27,655 nt of DNA from an uncultured Clostridium sp. (GTDB lineage Bacteria > Bacillota > Clostridia > TANB77 > CAG-508), in contig USCB01000024.1 of the NCBI GenBank assembly GCA_900553125.1, positions 1 through 27,655 on the forward strand. Direction: 5' to 3'. Shown piece after piece: positions 23,098-27,655 of the stretch; positions within the stretch are counted from its first letter, which is position 1, and every line of letters begins with the position of its first letter. The position numbers and the translations under genes are program-made. A model generated the notes under the pieces. It was not told where the DNA came from, did not search any database, and was given only the letters and a program-made list of their open reading frames with translations.

Positions 23098-24232
23098 CTG
23101 TTAGTGAGATAATTCTTGCTCCTTTTACCAAATATTTTAAAAGTGCAATTGTATCTTCTTTTCCCGGATATAAAACTATCTGTTCTAGTGTTGCACGTTT
23201 TACGTCGAATTTTCTTACGAAGAATGCCCATGTTTCTGACATTGATGGTCTTACAACAACGACACGTGAACCGTCTTTCATTTCATTAATTTTATAACCA
23301 TTTGTGTCTGATAATTGTCCCGGGTTATTGTATTTATAAATATTTTGACAAACCCTCTTTAGTTCTGCCTCTGTTCCAAATGATAAAAATGCTAAACGTA
23401 TTGATTTACCATGAAACATTATCCAAATACTGTCACAGGCACGTTGAACTTTGTGTTCTTCTATTTGTGTCAAATAATCTGCTGAATCTGTTTGTGCAAC
23501 CTGGCTTATAAAACTTTCTGGAAGACCAGATACACCACCAGATACACCATCTATATTCATATCTCTTATTTCATCTATACTTGAATATCCTTTATATTGT
23601 TGATATATTCTTTGAACTACAATATTTAGTTTATCAAAAAATGTTAATGTAATATTTTCTTTTTCAAATATTTCGTCTATTTCATTTTCTGTGATTACAT
23701 AACAAGGTTTAGTTTCTCCTTGAATGTATTTAAAATCATCTAAATTATATTTTTTTATAAGTTCACTCAACGCCTCATATCCAAATTCTTTTTTATATGT
23801 ATATAATAATATATCGAATTTGTCTTGTGTTCTTAAAATAGATGGAATATCAAAAGGAATAGCTTTTGATATATTAACCTCTGTAACTCCATATTCCTTT
23901 GATAGTAAGTCAAAAATCAATTCCTTAACATATTTTTTATCATTAACATCTCCATATGTACAACCTTTTAATGCTTTTTTTAATTCATATTTTTTACTTT
24001 TTCTTCTTTTTAATTCTTCTTCTGATAAACCTATATCATACAAATTTATTTTTGTTATTTCATCAAGTCTTCTTTTTACAAATTCTATCATTTTATCAAG
24101 TGTATAGGTTTGATCATCAACATCTATTTTTGTTACAACCTCAGCATTTTTCTGTGCATTTATATGAAAATATATCATTGATACTGCTACACCTAATACT
24201 AAAACTATAAGTATAAGATTTACTATTGTCAT
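23051..24232 (-). CDS. tadA: TadA secretion ATPase, N-terminal part
   Basis: This is the N-terminal part of the TadA ATPase. It begins with a membrane helix (residues 3-21, VNLILIVLVLGVAVSMIYF), which is unusual because TadA proteins are normally soluble. A helical N-terminal domain follows, then the VirB11-type region with SIDEIRDMNIDGVSG, RLAFLSFGTEAEL and VVVVRPSMSETWAFFVRKF, up to ISLTGEQGC at codon 383. At codon 384 the frame meets CGG and runs 16 more codons to a stop; these residues (RKNNNAYGND...) are not TadA-like. The Shine-Dalgarno (AAAGGAGG) lies 40 nt upstream of the ATG with a 12-bp hairpin between them. Confidence 0.9.
   Translation of the reverse strand: MTIVNLILIVLVLGVAVSMIYFHINAQKNAEVVTKIDVDDQTYTLDKMIEFVKRRLDEITKINLYDIGLSEEELKRRKSKKYELKKALKGCTYGDVNDKKYVKELIFDLLSKEYGVTEVNISKAIPFDIPSILRTQDKFDILLYTYKKEFGYEALSELIKKYNLDDFKYIQGETKPCYVITENEIDEIFEKENITLTFFDKLNIVVQRIYQQYKGYSSIDEIRDMNIDGVSGGVSGLPESFISQVAQTDSADYLTQIEEHKVQRACDSIWIMFHGKSIRLAFLSFGTEAELKRVCQNIYKYNNPGQLSDTNGYKINEMKDGSRVVVVRPSMSETWAFFVRKFDVKRATLEQIVLYPGKEDTIALLKYLVKGARIISLTGEQGCRKNNNAYGND
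23081..23083 (-). other. +1 frameshift site 2 (CGG codon inside the TadA Walker A)
   Basis: In minus-strand order the zero frame reads CAG GGA TGC CGG AAA and soon stops. Skipping one C gives GGA TGC (C) GGA AAA ACA ACA, that is GEQGCGKTT, a perfect GxxxxGKT P-loop. The restored frame continues 274 residues to the natural end. It is one of only three in-frame CGG codons in the window. Confidence 0.8.
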
Positions 24233-24243
24233 TATTATACTTG

Positions 24244-24271
24244 CTTATTAAACTATTTCTAGTTCAATAAG
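24244..24271 (-). promoter_or_regulatory. hairpin between Shine-Dalgarno and start codon of tadA
   Basis: CTTATTGAACTA and TAGTTTAATAAG form a 12-bp stem (one wobble) with a 4-nt loop, exactly between AAAGGAGG (about 24274-24281) and the ATG at 24232. Looping it out would shorten the spacing from about 40 to about 14 nt. Stops lie upstream in the tadA frame, so no earlier start exists. Confidence 0.5.
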
Positions 24272-24330
24272 TTTCCTCCTTTCTTATATGCTAAGTTAAA
24301 CTTACATATTACGGATATGTTTTTGTAAGA

Positions 24331-25174
24331 TTATTTTGTCATTTGTAATATTTCTAATTTCATTTTTACAGTTTCATTTAATTTTTTTATTTCTTCAAGA
24401 AACTTGTAGTTTTCATCTTTTTCTTTTATCCTTGTAAGATTTAAGAATAAATCTATAACTGTTCCTTCTTGTGTTGATTCGAAAAATAAATTATTATATG
24501 GTATTGTGTTTACTATATCTTTTCTTTTTAATAGATTTCTAGTTATATTTTTTGCATTATATTTGGTATCATCTATATATTTTCCAATTGCCATTACTGT
24601 TTTTTCTTCTTTTAATATATCTCCAATTTTAATCATTTCTTGGATTTTCTTTATTTGTTTTGCCCTTTGAGGAATTAATGCTACAACAATATCTGATGCT
24701 GTAAGTATATCTATTTCTGTTTGTTCTCCAACTTTTCTATCTAAATCAACTATTACCATATCATAATATTTAGATGCCAGATTTATAATTTGTGTATATT
24801 TGTCTTTTACTAAACCGTATTGATCTTTTGTACCTTCAACACCTAATAAAATTTCTAATCTATTAGTTAATACTATTTTTGCATAATCTGTTATTATTTC
24901 TGGTGTTATCTTATTACTTCTTATCATTCTATCTAAACCTATAATTCCGGTTGTTTCAACTTCGCCTCTATGGTTTCCACCAAATAAGCTAGCTAATCCC
25001 GTTTTCTTTTTTTCCTGCCAATAACTATCTTTTATAACACTATCATTTAATGATGTAGATATAAGCAAAACCTTAATATTATGTTGTATAGCAATTTGAG
25101 TAGCTAATGCTATGCTACTAGATGTTGTTCCGTACTTGTTCATCCGTTCCGTTCCAAAAAGTCACTATTGCCAT
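24331..25174 (-). CDS. MinD/ParA-like TadZ-type protein (needs +1 frameshift)
   Basis: This is a deviant MinD-like ATPase-fold protein of 280 residues, of the type found next to TadA (TadZ/CpaE C-terminal domain), thought to position the machinery. Translation must start at ATG 25174, which has TAGGAGG at ideal spacing. The frame reads MAIVTFWNGTDEQV, then CGG, and stops at 25118. Skipping the C gives NGTDEQVGTTSSSIALATQI and continues to 24331. The ATG at 25143 that opens the longer frame has no ribosome-binding site and would lose the first strand. The P-loop is degenerate, with GTT where GKT is expected. Later landmarks: VLLISTS, YDMVIVDLDR and DIVVALIPQ. Confidence 0.83.
25130..25132 (-). 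other. +1 frameshift site 3 (CGG codon in the TadZ-like P-loop)
   Basis: In minus-strand order the zero frame reads GAA CAA GTA CGG AAC AAC ATC TAG. Skipping the C gives GTA (C) GGA ACA ACA TCT AGT, restoring 266 further codons. The break is at codon 15, at the position of the P-loop glycine. Confidence 0.78.
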
Positions 25175-25186
25175 TTTTTCCTCCTA

Positions 25187-25903
25187 TTAATCTTTCATTA
25201 CCCTTTTTATTTTACTAATATTTTCATCTTTGCAAATATCTTGTATTACATATGCTAAAGAATCTTTATAATTGACACTTAATCTTCTGAATTTTATTTT
25301 TTCTAGTCTTTGATTTTCTTCAAAAACCTTATTATCTTCTCCTAATATCTGAAAATATAGTGCGTAATTATTCCAATTTATTTTATATTCCATCGAAATA
25401 TAGTTCAAATATTCTTCATCTTCTTTTGATGTTTCATATGAAAACTCTATTTTGGTTAGATTTATTGGAATAGTTAAATTTGAAAATATGTTCATTCCTT
25501 TTTTTAGTGAGAAAAGGTCAAATGATGTTACAAAATATTTTTTGTCAGCGCCTTCCATTTCAAATGTTTCTAGCATTTTGCTTTCATCTATATCTATTAA
25601 TACATAATCATACAAATCTTCTAATTTCTTTGATTTTATTTGTTCTTCATCATTTGAATCAAACTTTATTCCAAGATATTTTTCTATTTCGCTCCAGCTT
25701 TCAAATCCCACAGCAAAATCAACATCTTCAAAAGATGTTATATATGATTTTGTAGGATTTATAGAAGGAACTATATATTTTATTTTTTGTATACCGCTTG
25801 TGTCTACAACTAGGATTCTATATCCTAGTAAATTCAATGCTTTTGCTGTATATGTTATAAAATTAGCCTTATCATATGCTCCCATAAATCCTATTTTTTT
25901 CAT
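25187..25903 (-). CDS. second MinD-like protein without a P-loop
   Basis: This is a 238-residue protein with the strand-loop-helix start of a MinD/ParA fold (MKKIGFMGAYDKANFITYTAKAL), but the P-loop positions hold DKANF instead of a GKT, so ATP binding is unlikely. RILVVDTSGIQKIKYIV corresponds to the switch strand, DYVLIDIDESKML to the Walker B region and KKYFVTSFDLFSLKKGM to the following strand. It sits between the CpaB-like gene and the TadZ-like gene, a pair of tandem MinD-like proteins. A role as inactive partner or membrane-positioning adaptor of the Tad machine is inference. Gaps on both sides are about 12-20 nt, so it is in the same operon. Confidence 0.72.
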   Translation of the reverse strand: MKKIGFMGAYDKANFITYTAKALNLLGYRILVVDTSGIQKIKYIVPSINPTKSYITSFEDVDFAVGFESWSEIEKYLGIKFDSNDEEQIKSKKLEDLYDYVLIDIDESKMLETFEMEGADKKYFVTSFDLFSLKKGMNIFSNLTIPINLTKIEFSYETSKEDEEYLNYISMEYKINWNNYALYFQILGEDNKVFEENQRLEKIKFRRLSVNYKDSLAYVIQDICKDENISKIKRVMKD

Positions 25904-25922
25904 TTTTTAGCCCTCTCTTCTT

Positions 25923-27059
25923 TTAATTTGATGTTCCACTTGTTGTAGTTGATGATGATGTAGTTCCTGATGTTGTTGATGTTTCAGGTAGTGATTGTAA
26001 GTATTGTTGTCTTGATTCTCTTGTAGATGTTATACTTTCTTCTACTTTTGAAGGTATATTTTCGTCTTTACCATTATTAGACAAAGCACTATTTATATGC
26101 TGATTTCTTAATTCTACTGAAGAAGCACTTCTATATCTGTTTGCTAATTCCACTTTTGCTTTTTGAACTATATTTGGGTCTGCATCCATTAATTTTGCTA
26201 CTTCTCCACTTACAACATATGTTGGTGTTGCTGCTTTTTGTATTCCTGGCTCTGTATATTTTGTAACATATAGTTTTGAACCTTCAACCTTATAAGCCTC
26301 TACAATTGCATTAGCCATAGTAAGTATTTCTCCTTCTGTTAAATTCATTTGTATAATATCTGATGAATATGCTCCATTTATCTTTGGAATTGTTACTTTT
26401 TTCTTTGACATTACGATGTAGTCTTGACCACTTGGGAATTGTAATCTTACATCTATGTAATCTCCTGTAAATAAATCTGTTGGCAATACTAACATATTAT
26501 ATTCTTGTTGTCTTATGTCATCATCTGTAGACATTTCATCTGACCTTGCAATAAATGATGTTGTTATTACTGTTCTTGCTTTCATGTCTACTTTTGCAAG
26601 CAATGGTTTTTCTGATAATTCTATTTCGTTTTTTGTTCCATTTGCTCCTTGTGTGTAATATTTTCCTGTGTTTTCGTCTTTTGTTATTATTGTTTTTGTG
26701 TTATCTGTTTGCATATATAGTTTTCCTTCTTCGTCTGTATATATGTTGTTTCCTTGCTTATCACATAATGAATATGTTTGTAACATTAGACTTATATCAC
26801 TTGTTGCATTTTCTGGTATTCCATCTGATTTTACTGTTTTCATTGTGAATAGGTCTGCTGTTAATTCTTGACCTGCACTTACATCTTGATTTAATACATA
26901 TACATTTTTCGTTGCTGCCTTGTCCTCTTGTATTTGCTCATTTAATTTTTTTATTTGCATAAATAATAGTGCTACTATTATAGCCGTTATTATTAATGTA
27001 CATACCATTCCTAATAAAAATGAATTTCTTGCCTGTCTTTTCATCGGATTTGTTGCCAT
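25923..27059 (-). CDS. CpaB/RcpC-like Flp pilus assembly protein (SAF domain)
   Basis: This 378-residue protein is anchored by one N-terminal helix (about residues 14-33, FLLGMVCTLIITAIIVALLF). A short coiled coil and an SAF domain follow, beginning VYVLNQDVSAGQELTADLFTM (about 49-69), the hallmark of CpaB/RcpC. YNMLVLPTDLFTGDYIDVRLQF is the second conserved strand of that family. The C-terminus (about 330-378) is a Ser/Thr-rich low-complexity tail. In Gram-negatives CpaB touches the secretin; here, without a secretin, it probably acts in the cell wall space. It is the first gene of the Tad operon, with AGGAGG before the ATG and a promoter near 27112-27140. Confidence 0.88.
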   Translation of the reverse strand: MATNPMKRQARNSFLLGMVCTLIITAIIVALLFMQIKKLNEQIQEDKAATKNVYVLNQDVSAGQELTADLFTMKTVKSDGIPENATSDISLMLQTYSLCDKQGNNIYTDEEGKLYMQTDNTKTIITKDENTGKYYTQGANGTKNEIELSEKPLLAKVDMKARTVITTSFIARSDEMSTDDDIRQQEYNMLVLPTDLFTGDYIDVRLQFPSGQDYIVMSKKKVTIPKINGAYSSDIIQMNLTEGEILTMANAIVEAYKVEGSKLYVTKYTEPGIQKAATPTYVVSGEVAKLMDADPNIVQKAKVELANRYRSASSVELRNQHINSALSNNGKDENIPSKVEESITSTRESRQQYLQSLPETSTTSGTTSSSTTTSGTSN

Positions 27060-27111
27060 TATAAATTCCTCCTCTATTTTTATTACATAATTTTATATTA
27101 TTTCTTTTTCT

Positions 27112-27140
27112 ATTTTACATCATTTTATTTTCTAAATCAA
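27112..27140 (-). promoter_or_regulatory. candidate promoter of the Tad operon
   Basis: On the minus strand TTGATT (27135-27140) is followed after 17 nt by TAAAAT (27112-27117), giving a leader of about 45 nt before the cpaB-like start. Three phased direct repeats lie just upstream. Confidence 0.6.
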
Positions 27141-27152
27141 CAAATTATTTGT

Positions 27153-27195
27153 TTTGTAATATAAAATTAATTTATTTGTAATATTTTTGTAATAT
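27153..27195 (-). promoter_or_regulatory. three phased direct repeats, candidate activator site
   Basis: On the minus strand ATATTACAAA occurs exactly three times, at 27186-27195, 27175-27184 and 27153-27162. The copies start 11 and 22 nt apart, one and two helical turns, and end 13 nt before the -35. The region is AT-rich, so chance is possible, but exact 10-mers in phase next to the promoter suggest a binding site. Confidence 0.5.
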
Positions 27196-27289
27196 TTTGT
27201 TTTTTTATATGCTATTAAAAAAATATAACTATGTAAATTCAAAATTCATAAAAAATTCACACACCAGTCTTTACAACCTCATTTTTGAC

Positions 27290-27327
27290 ATAAAAAATAT
27301 GGTGTGATTTTTTTCACACACCATATT
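27290..27327 (-). terminator. intrinsic terminator after the FGE-like gene
   Basis: On the minus strand AATATGGTGTG and CACACCATATT (27296-27327) form an 11-bp stem with a 10-nt loop, followed by TTTTTTA. It lies about 60 nt past the stop at 27387 and insulates the Tad operon from upstream transcription. Confidence 0.8.
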
Positions 27328-27386
27328 ATACACCATCTTTTTCCTTTATCTCACTATTATATTTTATCGACTTTAAGCGTTCAACT

Positions 27387-27655
27387 TTACTTTACATAAA
27401 GCGTGGCATGTGAAGAATAGATGGAAAGAGCATAATTAGGACCGTCGTAGCTGCGACCGGCTGGAGAAACTCTAATCCCAGAGTGACCTCCACGGAAAGC
27501 TCGCTTGCTGCTGTAACAAGCCTCTAATGTCCATTCCCAATGGCATCCATATAAATCATATATATTGTTTATTACATCTGTGTCTTTACTTCCAGTTTTT
27601 GTTGTATTATTATACCCTGAAATTGAACTTCCAACATTTGTTCCATTCTTAGCCA
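27387..27655 (-). CDS. FGE-sulfatase-like domain protein, 3' end only
   Basis: The last 89 codons of a gene that continues beyond the window. The fragment reads AKNGTNVGSSISGYNN..., then NIYDLYGCHWEWTLEA (compare the YDMxGNVWEW motif of the formylglycine-generating-enzyme/SUMF1 fold), CYSSKRAFRGGHSGI (compare the RGGS/RGGG motif) and ends YALSIYSSHATLYVK. Proteins of this kind in clostridia are often large, secreted and repeat-bearing, and use the fold for binding rather than catalysis. It ends 60 nt before a terminator and about 330 nt before the Tad operon, so it is a separate unit. N-terminus, anchor and length cannot be seen. Confidence 0.78.
   Translation of the reverse strand, partial: AKNGTNVGSSISGYNNTTKTGSKDTDVINNIYDLYGCHWEWTLEACYSSKRAFRGGHSGIRVSPAGRSYDGPNYALSIYSSHATLYVK

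Noticed and set aside
1539..25132. Sequencing or assembly insertion errors at CGGA
   Set aside because: The tetramer occurs about twenty more times in genes without disrupting them, and two of the three sites involve a lone C rather than a homopolymer. It cannot be fully excluded without reads, so it stays listed as the main refuting test.

Overview
The window is very AT-rich, has classic AGGAGG ribosome-binding sites, and puts nearly every gene on the minus strand. With a Gram-positive type 6S RNA, EF-P beside a YqhT-like peptidase, YqeG, YlbF, DUF421/DUF4363 and a Tad system with no secretin, it looks like a chromosomal piece of an uncultured, probably gut-dwelling Clostridia-type Firmicute. 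That placement is inference from gene content and composition.

Layout, left to right (most genes are read right to left). 62-270: 6S RNA. 434-3868: DNA-repair pair, a YhaN-like ATPase (interrupted by a frameshift) and a YhaO-like nuclease. 3956-6219: zinc-ribbon protein, EF-P and an Xaa-Pro peptidase. 6232-8569: prepilin peptidase, YqeG phosphatase, membrane zinc peptidase and YlbF-like protein. 8621-11092: glycosyltransferase and a DUF421/DUF4363 pair. 11362-11739: a holin-like four-helix membrane protein, the only plus-strand gene. 11767-13624: eukaryote-type UDP-sugar pyrophosphorylase and a separate left-handed beta-helix protein. 13864-27059: a large Tad-type pilus/secretion locus (CpaB-like, two MinD-like proteins, TadA ATPase, fused TadB-TadC, then a tandem family of small pilin-like proteins, one further membrane-anchored protein and a 634-residue surface protein). 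27387-27655: the 3' end of an FGE-sulfatase-like gene.

The most striking observation concerns decoding. Three genes (YhaN-like ATPase, TadA, the MinD-like TadZ) are each interrupted by one +1 frameshift. At each break the zero frame holds a CGG arginine codon followed by A, and dropping one C (reading NNN-C-GGA) restores a full-length conserved protein, including the TadA Walker A motif. Checking every CCG/CGG in the window, I found no other in-frame CGG in about 8,400 codons, although CGT, CGC, CGA, AGA and AGG are all used and the tetramer CGGA occurs about twenty more times in genes in other frames. This suggests that CGG is unassigned or starved in this organism and acts as a +1 frameshift signal.

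Other points: a 102-bp element with perfect 49-bp inverted arms built on GGGACGGTTC, with a related copy at 4434-4507; three helically phased direct repeats upstream of the probable Tad promoter; and a hairpin that loops out the gap between Shine-Dalgarno and start codon of tadA. The prepilin peptidase at 6232 is the likely processing enzyme for the Tad locus. The Tad genes probably run as one long operon from the promoter near 27112, with an internal promoter near 16421.
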